Source: DATBSL01 sp963729875
GTDB lineage: Bacteria; Acidobacteriota; Vicinamibacteria; Fen-336
Assembly: GCA_963729875.1 (NCBI GenBank)
Contig: CAVSPR010000009.1
Location: forward strand, 558,001-622,000
Length of the DNA stretch: 64,000 nucleotides
Direction: 5' to 3'
The notes beneath the pieces were generated by a model. It did not search any database. It was not told the DNA's origin and saw nothing but the letters and a program-made list of their open reading frames with translations. Positions 50,346-59,372 of the stretch are shown here, piece by piece (position 1 is the first letter of the stretch; each line of letters starts with the position of its first letter). A program made the position numbers and the translations under genes.

Positions 50346-52682
50346 GTGTCGCGGTCGCTTCCGCTCGCCGCCCTGCTCGGCCTCCTCCTCGCGGGCGTTC
50401 CCGCCGGGGCGCAGGGTCCCCCCCTGAAGGGGGCCCCTCCGGGGGCCGCGCCAGGGAGCGGGGCCACGGAGCCCGCTCCCCAGAGACCGGCGGAGGCCGG
50501 GGTGTGCGAGGCCCTCAACCCTGGCGAGCTGCGAGTGCGGGCCGAGTCCTACGAGCAGGTCGAGAAGGGCCGCTTCGAGGCGCGCGGGCTCGTGGACCTG
50601 TGCCTCGGGCCCATGCGCATGCAGGCCGACAAGGCGGACGTCTACGAAGACGCGCAGCCCGACGGGACGGTGAAGCGTCGCCTCGTGGCCGAGGGCAACG
50701 TCGTCTTCATCCGCGGGGAGGAGCGCCTCGCCGGGGACCGCGTGGAGATGGACGAGTCGGGACGCGGGTTCTTCGAGAACGCGGTGGGGTTCGTGGAGCC
50801 CGGCGTCTTCGTCGAGGGCCGCCGCGTCGAGCGGGTCGACTCCGACACCTACCGCGTCGAGGGCGGGCGGTTCTCCTCCTGCTCGCAGCCCAACCCGCGC
50901 TGGTACTTCACCTCGTCGAGCGCGCGCATCGAGGTCGAGGACAAGGTCGTGGCGAAGAACGCGCTCTTCAAGGTGAAGGGAGTGCCGGTCTTCTACGTGC
51001 CGTACATCTACTACCCGATCCGCAAGGACGGCCGCTCGACCGGCTTTCTCTTCCCGCACTTCGGCTACTCCAGCTACCGCGGCTTCAACACGGGCACCGG
51101 CTTCTTCTGGGCGATGAGCCGCAGCGCGGACCAGACCCTCTACGCCGACTACTACTCCAAGCTCGGGTACGGCTTCGGCCACGAGCTGCGCTACACGGCG
51201 GCCACGCCGTCGCGGGGCAACTTCAAGACCTACCTGTTCGACCTCACCCAGCCGGGCACGGGAGGCACGGTCGACACGTCGAAGCTCGACTACGACATCG
51301 ACTGGAACGCGCTGCAGATGCTGCCCGGCAAGGTCCGGGCCACCCTCAACGTGCGCAAGTACAGCAACCTGAGCTTTCAGCAGCGCTTCCAGGACAACTT
51401 CAACTACGCCAGCAGCCGGACCGAGCGGTGGTCGGCGTCGCTCGAGAAGGACCTCAAGCTCGCCGTGCTGAGCGCGTACGCCGACACCACGAGCACCTAC
51501 TTCGGCACCGACTACACGCGGGTCAACGGGCGGGCCCCCGGGGTGTCGCTGCGGCGCTTCCCCCGCCAGACGGGCTTCGGGGGGATCGTCTTCGGCCTCG
51601 AGGCGACGGCCGACCGCATCCGCTACGGCGACGGGGAAAACGTCGACACCTGGGCGCGCTACGACATCGCCCCCACCGTCTCCCGCCCCTTCACGCTGAG
51701 CTTCCTCGACCTCAACCCCTCGGTCGGCTACCGCTACACGCGCTACGGCGCGAGCTACGCGACCGACGAGGAGGACCAGAACTCGATCGTCGGGCCGCCC
51801 CTCGACCGATCGTTCTTCGAGACCCAGGTGGAGATGCGAGGGCCGACCTTCTCGCGCGTCTTCGACACCCCCGGCTTCGGGTACTCCGAGCGGTTCAAGC
51901 ACGTGATCGGCCCCGAGGTCTCCTGGACCTACCGGACGCGGGTCGAGGACTTCAACTCGATCCCGAAGTTCGACGGCGACGACTACTTCCTCGGCACCAA
52001 CCAGATCGCCTACTCGCTCGTCCAGCGCTTCTACGCGAAGCGCCGCGGGCCGACCGGCAAGGCGGTGCCCTACGAGTTCTTCAGCTGGCGGCTCATGCAG
52101 ACCTACTACGTGAAGATCTCGGACGGGCAGAACAACTTCGACCCGAACTACTCGTCCTCGGCTTTCGGGCCCGGCTTCAAGCCCGAGCACCTCTCCCCCC
52201 TGATGTCGCGCATGCGGCTGCGCCCCTCGCCCGAGTTCTCGCTCGACTACCAGGTCGAGTACGACGTCAACTTCGAGCAGATCCGGCGCACCGGCGTCTA
52301 CGGCAACCTCACCATGCCCCGCCTCGCGGTGACCGGCGGGTGGTCGCGCTCGGTGCGGCTCTCCGAGGACCCCTCCCAGCGCACGGTCGGCGCCCACTCC
52401 CTGCGCGGCAACGCGGCGATCGAGGTCCTCCCCCAGCGGCTCTTCGTGGAGGGCTCGGCGGACTACGACGCGCTCAACCACATCCTCTGGCAGCTGCGGG
52501 GCCAGGTCCGCTACGCGGTGCAGTGCTGCGGCTTCTCGGTGGAGTACATCCAGTACGACTGGAACGGGCGCAACGAGAAGCAGTGGCGCTTCAACCTGGA
52601 GCTCGCCAACGTGGGCTCCATGGGCAACTTCCTCGGCGCGGGCTCGATGGGGATGGGCGGAGGGCGGGGAGGCTACCGGTGA
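50346..52682 (+). CDS. lptD: LPS-assembly protein LptD
   Basis: 778 residues. The signal peptide ends in VPAGA, and an N-terminal OstA/LptA-like beta-jellyroll follows (about 55-170; ADKADVYEDAQ.., VVFIRGEERLAGDRVEMDESGRGFFENAVGFV). A large barrel then has the typical 'VPVFYVPYIYYPIRKDGRSTGFLFPHFGYSSYRGF'. Cysteines are near the N-terminus (GVCEAL, DLCLGP), at FSSCSQP and as CC near the C-terminus (VQCCGF), fitting the disulfides that link the domains. It inserts lipopolysaccharide into the outer membrane. GTG 50346 is the only start that includes the signal peptide. Coupled (GTGA) to the next gene. Confidence 0.93.
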   Translation: MSRSLPLAALLGLLLAGVPAGAQGPPLKGAPPGAAPGSGATEPAPQRPAEAGVCEALNPGELRVRAESYEQVEKGRFEARGLVDLCLGPMRMQADKADVYEDAQPDGTVKRRLVAEGNVVFIRGEERLAGDRVEMDESGRGFFENAVGFVEPGVFVEGRRVERVDSDTYRVEGGRFSSCSQPNPRWYFTSSSARIEVEDKVVAKNALFKVKGVPVFYVPYIYYPIRKDGRSTGFLFPHFGYSSYRGFNTGTGFFWAMSRSADQTLYADYYSKLGYGFGHELRYTAATPSRGNFKTYLFDLTQPGTGGTVDTSKLDYDIDWNALQMLPGKVRATLNVRKYSNLSFQQRFQDNFNYASSRTERWSASLEKDLKLAVLSAYADTTSTYFGTDYTRVNGRAPGVSLRRFPRQTGFGGIVFGLEATADRIRYGDGENVDTWARYDIAPTVSRPFTLSFLDLNPSVGYRYTRYGASYATDEEDQNSIVGPPLDRSFFETQVEMRGPTFSRVFDTPGFGYSERFKHVIGPEVSWTYRTRVEDFNSIPKFDGDDYFLGTNQIAYSLVQRFYAKRRGPTGKAVPYEFFSWRLMQTYYVKISDGQNNFDPNYSSSAFGPGFKPEHLSPLMSRMRLRPSPEFSLDYQVEYDVNFEQIRRTGVYGNLTMPRLAVTGGWSRSVRLSEDPSQRTVGAHSLRGNAAIEVLPQRLFVEGSADYDALNHILWQLRGQVRYAVQCCGFSVEYIQYDWNGRNEKQWRFNLELANVGSMGNFLGAGSMGMGGGRGGYR

Positions 52683-53652
52683 GGCTGCTCGTCACCGGCG
52701 CCGGCGGATTCGTGGGCGGGCACCTCGTGGACTACCTCCACGCCGAGCAGCCGCAGGCCGAGGTCCACGGCGTCGTCATCCCGCACGGCAGCGTGTCCTG
52801 GCGCGCCGCCTCGGGGGCCCGCGTGCTCGAGGCGGACCTCAACGACCCCCTGGCGGCGGCGGCGGTGGTGGAAGAGGTGCGTCCCGATCGGGTCGTCCAC
52901 CTCGCCGGGCAGTCGAGCGTCCACCTCTCGTGGCTCGACCCGGCGGGCACCCTGCGCACGAACGTGCTCGGCATCGTGCACCTGCTCGACGCCGCACGCG
53001 CCCGCGGGCTCGGCCTGCCGTCCTCGTGGTGGGCAGCGCCGAGGAGTACGGAAAGGTGGGCCCGGACGAGATGCCGATCCGCGAGGAGGCACCCCTGCGG
53101 CCCGCCTCCCCCTACGCGGTGAGCAAGGTGGCCCAGGGGGCTCTCGCTCTCCTCTACGGCCCGGCGGGCGGGATGCGCGTCGTGCTGACCCGGACCTTCC
53201 ACCACACGGGCCCCGGCCGCGGGGAGGCCTTCGCGGAGAGCTCCTTCGCCCGGCAGCTCGCCGAGATCGAGGCGGGGCTGCGGCCGCCGGTGCTGAAGGT
53301 CGGCAACCTCGAGGCGGTGCGCGACTTCGCGGACGTGCGCGACGTGGTGCGCGCCTACTGGATGCTGCTCGAGAAGGGCGAGGGGGGCACGGTCTACAAC
53401 GTCTGCACCGGCCGGGGCCGCCGCATCCGCGACCTGCTCGACATGCTCCTCGCGGCCTCGAGCGCGCGCGTGGAGGTGCGGGTGGACCCCGACCGGCTCC
53501 GGCCGTCCGACGTGCCCACGCAGGTCGGCGACCCATCCCGCCTCCGGGCCGCCACCGGCTGGGAGCCGCGCATCCCCCTCGAGCGCACCCTGTCCGACCT
53601 GCTCGACGACTGGAGGGGCCGCACCGCCACCTCGGACCCGCCCCGGCCATGA
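52679..53652 (+). CDS. NAD-dependent epimerase/dehydratase, GDP-6-deoxy-mannose reductase-like (one frameshift)
   Basis: About 324 residues once one missing base near 53025 is restored (ctgcc.gtcctc). The Rossmann start is LLVTGAGGFVGGHLVDYL. Then come 'DRVVHLAGQSSVHLSWLDP', a first break, 'VLVVGSAEEYG', the catalytic YAVSK (SPYAVSKVAQG) and 'TRTFHHTGPGRGEAFAESSFARQLAEIE', close to GDP-4-keto-6-deoxy-mannose reductases and dehydratases. Likely role: a nucleotide-sugar step for LPS or polysaccharide. It lies in an operon with lptD and overlaps the next epimerase by ATGA. Confidence 0.8.
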
Positions 53653-54655
53653 AGGTCCTGCTCACCGGCGCCACCGGCTTCCTGGGGCGCACCGTGGCCC
53701 GGCGGCTCGCCGCGCGCGGCCACGCGCTGCGCGTGCTCGCCCGTCCCACGAGCCGCCTCGAGGGGCTCCCGGAGGGCTTCGAGGTGGCCGCCGGCGACGT
53801 CACCGACCCGCTCTCGCTCCAGGCCGCCGCCGAGGGCTGCGCCGCGGTCGTCCACATGGCCGCGCTCGTGAAGATCTGGGTCCCGGACCCCGGGCGCTTC
53901 GACGCCGTGAACGTCGGCGGCCTCGAAAACGCCCTCCTCGCCGCGCGGTCCGCCGGGGCGCGGCTCCTCTACACGTCCTCGTTCATCGCCCTCGGCCCCT
54001 CCGGCCCGGGGTGCCTCGACGCGTCGCGGCCTCACCCCGGCCCGCCCTACCGCAACGCCTACGAGCGGACGAAGGCCCTCGCCGACGCGCGCGCGCGCGA
54101 GGCGGCGGCGGGGGGCAGGACGTGGTGACCCTGTACCCCGGAGTCATCTATGGGCCCGGCGACATGACCGAGGGCAACATCGTCGCCCGCATGGTCGCCG
54201 ACCACCTCGACGGCCGGCTCCCCGGCCTCGTCGGCCCCGGTGACCGGCGCTGGTCCTACGCCTTCGTCGAGGACGTGGCGGAGGGCCACGCCCTCGCCCT
54301 CGAGAAGGGCCGCCCCGGCGACCGCTTCGTCCTCGGCGGCGAGAACGCCACGCTCGCGCGGCTGTTCGGCCTCGTGCAGGAGATCGCGGGCGCCGCCCCG
54401 CCGCGCCTGCGCATCCCCTACGGCGTCGCCTCCGCCCTCGGCCGGGCGCAGTGGCTGTGGGCCGAGCTCACCGGCCACCCGCCGCAGCTCACCCACGGCG
54501 AGGTGGGGGTCTTCCGCGAGGAGTGGGCGCTCGACAGCGCCCGGGCCGAGCGCGAGCTGGGCTACTCGCCGCGGCCGCTCGCCGAGGGGCTGCGGGAGAC
54601 GGTGCGGTGGCTGCGCGCGTCGGGCCTCGTCTCGCCCGCGGGGGGCGCTTCGTGA
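53649..54655 (+). CDS. NAD-dependent epimerase, dihydroflavonol-reductase/HpnA-like (one frameshift)
   Basis: About 335 residues after adding one missing G in the G-run near 54117. The start is KVLLTGATGFLGRTVARRL and 'VVHMAALVKIWVPDPGRFDAVNVGGLENAL' follows. The catalytic Y-x3-K is YERTK (RNAYERTKALAD). After the break it continues VVTLYPGVIYGPGDMTEGN .. FVEDVAEGHALALEKG. Family members include hopanoid-associated sugar epimerases and plant-type reductases. The exact substrate is uncertain. Coupled to the downstream DUF92-fusion gene by GTGA. Confidence 0.78.
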
Positions 54656-56001
54656 TCGAGCGCGGCGAGCTCGCCCGCAGGGTCGTGCACGTGGGCTGCG
54701 TCGCCTTCGCCTTCCTGCTGCGCTGGCTCACCTGGTGGCAGGGGGCGCTGCTCGCGGTCGCGGCCTTCCTCTTCAACTGGCAGGTGCTGCCCCGGGTCGG
54801 GGGCCGGGGGATGTGGCGCGGCCCCGACGTCGCGCGCGGCTACCCGGTCGGGATCCTGGCGTACCCCCTCGCCGTGCTCGGCCTCATCCTGCTCTTCCGG
54901 GACCGCCTGTGGATGGCGGCGGCCGGCTGGGGCATCCTGGCCGTGGGCGACGGGATGGCGTCGCTCGTCGGCCAGACGGCGGGCGGGCCGCGGCTCCCCT
55001 GGAACCCGAGGAAGGGCTGGGCCGGCTTTGCCGCGTTCTGCGCCTTCGGCACCGCGGCGGCCGCCTTGCTCGCGGCGTGGACGGCGCGGCTCCCGCTCGA
55101 CCCCTCGGCGGCGCACTGGCCCCGGACGCTCGGTGTCGCCTTCGCCCTCGCGCTCGCCTGCGCCCTCGTCGAGTCCCTCCCGACCACCCTCGACGACAAC
55201 GTGACCGTGCCGCTCGCGGTGGCCCTCGTGCTGCCCCTGTTCGCTGCCGTGGAGCCCGCGCTCCTCTTCGAGGACCCACTCTTCGCCCGTCGTGCCCTCG
55301 TTGGCCTGGCGGTGAACGCCGCGATCGCGGTGCCGGCGTTTCTCGCGCGGTCGATCGACCTCTCCGGGGCCGTCTCCGCGGTGGTCATCGGCACCGCCAT
55401 CACCGCCGGCCTGGGCCTCCCCGGCCTCGCCCTCATCGTCGCCTTCTTCGTCCTCGGCTCGGCGACCACGAAGGTCGGCTACCGCGTTAAGGCGGCGCGG
55501 GGAATCGCCCAGGAGAGGGGCGGGGCCCGCGGCTGGCGGCACGCGTGGGCGAACGGCGGCGTCCCCGCGCTCCTGGCCCTCCTCGCGGGCATGGCCGCGC
55601 CGGGGCTCCGCGACCTGCTGGCCCTCGCCTACGCGGGCGCGGTGGCGACCGCAGCCGCCGACACGTGCTCGTCGGAGGTGGGCAAGGCCTACGGCCGCCG
55701 GACGTTCCTCATCACGTCGCTGCGGCCGGTGCCGCCGGGCACGGAGGGCGCGATCAGCCTCGAAGGCACGCTCGGGGGATTCCTCGGCGCCCTCGCGGTG
55801 GGCGCGACCGGCGTCGCGACCGGCCTCTTCGGCTGGACCGCGGCCCTGGTCGTGGCGGTCGCGGGCCTCCTCGGATGCCTGGCCGAGAGCCTGCTCGGCA
55901 CGGTGGCCGGGCCGCGCGGCTGGGCGGACAACGACCTCCTCAACGCCGCCAACACCGCGATTGGCGCCCTCTTCGCGACCCTGATCGTCCGACTCCTATG
56001 A
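54652..56001 (+). CDS. VTE5-like kinase fused to DUF92 (VTE6-like) domain
   Basis: 449-residue membrane protein with two modules. Residues 1-200 look like the dolichol/phytol-kinase (CTP-type) family: 'WNPRKGWAGFAAFCAFGTAAA', 'GDGMASLVGQ' and 'VESLPTTLDDNVTVPLAV' are its hallmarks. Residues 215-449 are DUF92/TMEM19: 'FFVLGSATTKVGYRVKAARG', 'AADTCSSEVGKAYG', 'EGAISLEGTLGG' and 'WADNDLLNAANTAIGAL'. In plants these correspond to phytol kinase (VTE5) and phytyl-phosphate kinase (VTE6), which act in succession. Here they are fused, followed by a UbiA gene (ATGA overlap), implying sequential phosphorylation and transfer of a polyprenol. Confidence 0.82.
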   Translation: MIERGELARRVVHVGCVAFAFLLRWLTWWQGALLAVAAFLFNWQVLPRVGGRGMWRGPDVARGYPVGILAYPLAVLGLILLFRDRLWMAAAGWGILAVGDGMASLVGQTAGGPRLPWNPRKGWAGFAAFCAFGTAAAALLAAWTARLPLDPSAAHWPRTLGVAFALALACALVESLPTTLDDNVTVPLAVALVLPLFAAVEPALLFEDPLFARRALVGLAVNAAIAVPAFLARSIDLSGAVSAVVIGTAITAGLGLPGLALIVAFFVLGSATTKVGYRVKAARGIAQERGGARGWRHAWANGGVPALLALLAGMAAPGLRDLLALAYAGAVATAAADTCSSEVGKAYGRRTFLITSLRPVPPGTEGAISLEGTLGGFLGALAVGATGVATGLFGWTAALVVAVAGLLGCLAESLLGTVAGPRGWADNDLLNAANTAIGALFATLIVRLL

Positions 56002-56918
56002 CCAAGCTCAAGACCTACGTCGACTTCGCCCGCCCCTTCACGCTCCTGCCGCCCGCTCTCGGGGTGGTGAGCGGCGCCGTCACCGCCTGGGGCTCCCACG
56101 GCACCCGCGACGCGGTGACCCTCGCCACGTTCCTGCCCGTCCTGTGGGGCGCCCTGATGGCGGCGGTCCTCAACTCCGCGAGCAACGCGATCAACCAGAT
56201 CTACGACCTCGACATCGACCGCGTGAACAAGCCGAAGCGGCCGCTGCCCGCGGGCGCCCTCACGATGCGGGAGGCGTGGGGCTTCACCCTCGCGAGCTTC
56301 GTCCTCGCCTGGCTCCTCGCCTGGCTGGCGGTGCCCCCCGGCCTCGAGGCGCACCGCGAGTGCTTCTGGATCGTGCTCTTCACGAGCGTCCTCGTGTGGG
56401 CCTACTCGGCCCCGCCCTTGCGCACGAAGGCGCACGGCGTCTGGGCCAACGTCACGATCGCCATCCCCCGGGCGCTGCTCCTGAAGGTCGCGGGCTGGTC
56501 CACCGTGAAGACCATCCTCGGCCCCGAGCCCTGGTTCATCGGCACGATCTTCGGCCTCTTCGTCCTCGGGGCCTCCACCACCAAGGACTTCGCCGACATC
56601 GAGGGCGACCGCGCCGGCGGGTGCCAGACGCTGCCCATACTCTACGGGGTGAAGAAGGCCGCGTGGATGATCGCGCCGTTCTTCGTGCTGCCGTTCCTGC
56701 TCATCCCCGTGGGCGTGCGCCGGGGGATCCTGACCGGAAACCCCGTGCTCCTCGACGCCCTGGCCGCCGCGCTCGTCCTCTACGGGGTCTACACCGTGTA
56801 CCTGCTGGTGCGGAAGCCGGAGGAGCTGGCGTTCACGGAGAACCACCCCTCCTGGACGCACATGTACCTGATGATGATGGCGGCGCAGGTCGGCTTCGCG
56901 CTCGCCTACGTCCTCTAG
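55998..56918 (+). CDS. UbiA family prenyltransferase
   Basis: 306 residues, about nine membrane segments. The first Asp-rich motif is NQIYDLDIDRVNKPKRP (NxxxDxxxD) and the second is DFADIEGDRAGG. It attaches a prenyl chain to an aromatic or glycerol-phosphate acceptor. The neighbour suggests that its donor is made by double phosphorylation of a prenyl alcohol. The acceptor (quinone precursor, chlorophyllide-like or glycerol phosphate) is unknown. It shares the CTAG stop overlap with the convergent grpE. Confidence 0.88.
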   Translation: MTKLKTYVDFARPFTLLPPALGVVSGAVTAWGSHGTRDAVTLATFLPVLWGALMAAVLNSASNAINQIYDLDIDRVNKPKRPLPAGALTMREAWGFTLASFVLAWLLAWLAVPPGLEAHRECFWIVLFTSVLVWAYSAPPLRTKAHGVWANVTIAIPRALLLKVAGWSTVKTILGPEPWFIGTIFGLFVLGASTTKDFADIEGDRAGGCQTLPILYGVKKAAWMIAPFFVLPFLLIPVGVRRGILTGNPVLLDALAAALVLYGVYTVYLLVRKPEELAFTENHPSWTHMYLMMMAAQVGFALAYVL

Positions 56919-57653
56919 CTCTTCTCTTCCGGGTCGCCGAAGATCTGGCGGATCGTGGCCTCGTCGAGGGGGATCGTGTCGGCGGCGGCGATCGCGGCCG
57001 CGGCCTCCTCGGCCGCGGCTCGCTCGTCGGCGCCGATGAGACCCTCGGCCGGCGCGCCCGTGGCGACGCCGCCCTCGCGGTACTGGCCGACGATGACGCG
57101 CGAGGCGCGCGCCACGCGCCCGTGGAGGCGGTAGCCGCGGAGCACCTCCCGGACGACGACGTGGTCGTGCTCGGGCTCGCTGACCGGCTGGGTGCTCACC
57201 GCCTCGCTGAAGGCGGGGTCGTAGGGGAGGCCGAGGACGGCGACGCGCTCGAGGCCTTCCTGCTGGAGGGTCTGCAGGAGCTGGGTGCGGACCAGGATGA
57301 GCCCCTCGACGAGGGGGTTGCCCGCATAGGTCTGCTCGGCCGCCTCGAGCGCGCGGTCGAGGTTGTCCAGGATGTCGATGAACTTCAGGACGATCTTCTC
57401 GTGGCGCTTGTCGAACTGACGCTCGACGTCGCGGGTGACGCGCTCGCGGAAGCCCTCGTTCTCGACCTTGACCTGGCGGTAGGCGGCGAGGACCTCGGCG
57501 AGGCGGTCCTCGGCGAGGCGGGCCCGACGCTCGAACTGCTCCGCGGCGCCGGCCTCGGGAGCCGGTTCCAGGGCAGGCCCGGCAGCCGGACTCGGGCACG
57601 GGGCCGTCGTCTTGGTCTTGCCCGTCGTTTTCGTCGACGGGATCCTCGTTCAA
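56915..57653 (-). CDS. grpE: Nucleotide exchange factor GrpE (one frameshift in this sequence)
   Basis: About 245 residues after removing one extra G near 57580. An acidic N-terminus (NEDPVDENDGQDQDD) leads to a break, then a coiled coil (AAEQFERRARLAEDRLAEVLAAYRQVKVENEGFRERV) and the 'DKRHEKIVLKFIDILDNLDRAL' core. The beta-domain end is 'EHDHVVVREVLRGYRLHGRVARASRVIVG', the GrpE C-terminal signature (Pfam GrpE). It acts with DnaK. TTG 57653 has G6 four bases upstream. GTG 57665 is an alternative. The 5' promoter hexamer TATAAT (minus, 57680-57685) overlaps the glycerate-kinase stop. Confidence 0.8.
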
Positions 57654-57679
57654 TGTGCCCCCCACGGGCGAATCGGGCG

Positions 57680-57685
57680 ATTATA
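57680..57685 (-). promoter_or_regulatory. -10 element (TATAAT) before grpE
   Basis: On the minus strand the hexamer matches the consensus TATAAT exactly and overlaps the TAA stop of the upstream glycerate-kinase gene (57681). Transcription would start near 57673. No good -35 is seen, so grpE may also be read from the upstream genes. Confidence 0.4.
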
Positions 57686-59042
57686 CTCCCCGGCCCGGAG
57701 GGGGACCAGCGAGGAGGGCCACGACGTCGACGACGTTCGTGCCCGTGGGGCCGGTCACGATGAGGTCGCCGAGCGGGCCCAGGTAGTTACGGGTGTCGCT
57801 CGCCGCCAGGAAGGCGTCGGCCGGGGCCAGGCCGAGGGCGGCCGCGCGCGCCACCGAGGTGTCGTCGGCTATCCCGCCGGCGGCGTCGCTCGCGCCGTCG
57901 ACGCCGTCCGTGGCGAGGCTCGCGACCACCGCGGGGACGGGGAAGCCGTCGAGGGCCGGGGCGGCCGCCACCGCGAGCTCCTGGTTCCGGCCTCCGCGGC
58001 CGTCGCCCCGGACGGTGACCGTCGTCTCGCCTCCCGCGAGCAGGCACACCGGCGGTGCCGCCGGGCGGCCCGACTCGACGCACTCGCGCAGCACGGCCAC
58101 CAGCACCCGCGCCGCCTCCCGCGCCTCGCCCTCGAGCCGCGTCGTGAGCACGAGCGGGCGCAGGCCCAGGCGCCGGGACTCGCGCGCCGCCGCCTCGACG
58201 CTGAGGCGGTTGCTGCCGACGATGCGCGTGGCCACGCGGCGGAATGCGGGCTCGCCCGGCTTCGCCGTCTCGGGGACCCCGCCTGCCGCGCCGGCCTCGA
58301 GCCGCGCCCGCACCGCCCCCGGCACGTCGTCGAGCACGCCGCGGCGCCGCAGGGCCCCGAGGGCGTCGGCAAAGGTCGAGGGGTCCGGCGCGGTCGGCCC
58401 CGAGGCGATCGTGGACAGGTCGTCCCCGACGACGTCGGAGAGGACGAGCGTCAGGACCCGGGCCGGCGCCGCCGCGCGGGCGAGCCCGCCGCCCTTGAGG
58501 CGGGAGAGGTGCTTGCGCACGGCGTTCATCTCGTGGATCGTCGCCCCCGCCCGGAGGAGGAGCGCCGTCGTTCGCGCCTTGTCCTCGAGGGTGACGCCCT
58601 CTGCCGGGGCAGGCAGGAGCGCGGAGGCCCCGCCCGAGAGGAGCACGAGCAGCAGGTCGTCGCGGCCGAGGCCGCGCGCGAGCGACTCGACCTCGGCGGC
58701 CGCCGCGATCCCGCGCGCGTCGGGGACCGGGTGGCTCGCCGTGAGCAGCCGGACCCTTGCGAGCCGGCCCTCCGAGGCGGTCGAGACGGCGACCCCCTCG
58801 GCCAGGCGGTCCCCGAGGACCTCCTCCGCGGCCCGGGCCATCGGCACCGCGGCCTTGCCGACCGCGACGACCACGACGCGGCCGCGGTCGAGCCGGTGCC
58901 GCACGCCGGCTGCCTCGAGGGCCCCGGCGCGGAGCCTCAGCTGGCGGCGGACGAGGCGGTGGGGGTCGGCGGCGAGGAGAGCCTCGCGCAGGACGCTCCG
59001 CGCGGCAGTGCGCAGGCGCGCGCGGGTCCAGCGGGCGGTCAA
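57681..59042 (-). CDS. Glycerate 2-kinase (MOFRL family)
   Basis: 453 residues. 'VVVVAVGKAAVPMARAAEEVLG', 'LTASHPVPDARG', 'LLLVLLSGGASALLPAPA' and 'GATIHEMNAVRKHLSRLKGGGLA' form the DUF4147/glycerate-kinase domain. 'LLAGGETTVTVRGDGRGGRNQELAVA' opens the C-terminal MOFRL domain, which ends with 'ASDTRNYLG'. It phosphorylates glycerate to 2-phosphoglycerate. I start it at TTG 59042, which overlaps the stop of the small upstream gene. Upstream of that the open frame is shadow sequence. Confidence 0.85.
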   Translation of the reverse strand: MTARWTRARLRTAARSVLREALLAADPHRLVRRQLRLRAGALEAAGVRHRLDRGRVVVVAVGKAAVPMARAAEEVLGDRLAEGVAVSTASEGRLARVRLLTASHPVPDARGIAAAAEVESLARGLGRDDLLLVLLSGGASALLPAPAEGVTLEDKARTTALLLRAGATIHEMNAVRKHLSRLKGGGLARAAAPARVLTLVLSDVVGDDLSTIASGPTAPDPSTFADALGALRRRGVLDDVPGAVRARLEAGAAGGVPETAKPGEPAFRRVATRIVGSNRLSVEAAARESRRLGLRPLVLTTRLEGEAREAARVLVAVLRECVESGRPAAPPVCLLAGGETTVTVRGDGRGGRNQELAVAAAPALDGFPVPAVVASLATDGVDGASDAAGGIADDTSVARAAALGLAPADAFLAASDTRNYLGPLGDLIVTGPTGTNVVDVVALLAGPPPGRGV

Positions 59043-59293
59043 TGCCGCTGCCGCGGGTCGAGGTCGCTGAGCCGGCTGAGGGCGTCGAAGCTCTGGAGGA
59101 CGGTCTCGGCGACCTCGGGGAAGTGCTCGAGGCCGCACAGCTCGTCGAGGTGGCAGCAGAACGCGCGGCAGGCCCGGTCGGTCACCTCCCGGTTGCTCTC
59201 GTCGAGGATGCCGGAGGCCTGCAGGTACTCGATGTGCCGCAGGAACTCCTCGCGGTAGAAGTTCGAGAGGGCCACCCGTTTCGCAACGTCCAT
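59039..59293 (-). CDS. Small conserved hypothetical protein
   Basis: 84 residues, mostly helical: NFYREEFLRHIEYLQASGILDESNREVTDRACRAFCCHLDELCGLEHFPEV.. with three cysteines (CRAFCC, LCGL) but no zinc-finger spacing. No family recognised. It has a good GGAGG site 7 bases before ATG 59293 and a plausible promoter at 59330-59359. Its stop overlaps the TTG start of the glycerate-kinase gene. Confidence 0.65.
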   Translation of the reverse strand: MDVAKRVALSNFYREEFLRHIEYLQASGILDESNREVTDRACRAFCCHLDELCGLEHFPEVAETVLQSFDALSRLSDLDPRQRH

Positions 59294-59329
59294 TCGTGCC
59301 TCCGCGGTCCGAGCTGTTTACCTTTTTTC

Positions 59330-59359
59330 ACGTTAGACCGAAGCTCGGAGCGCTGTCAA
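59330..59359 (-). promoter_or_regulatory. Promoter of the 84-residue gene and glycerate kinase
   Basis: On the minus strand TTGACA (59359-59354) is followed 18 bases later by TAACGT (59335-59330). The -35 is perfect and the -10 is weak. The leader that follows holds a GGAGG site before ATG 59293. It directly follows a small hairpin GAGCC..GGCTC (59361-59374) that overlaps the tsaD stop. Confidence 0.55.
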
Positions 59360-59372
59360 GGAGCCGGACGGC

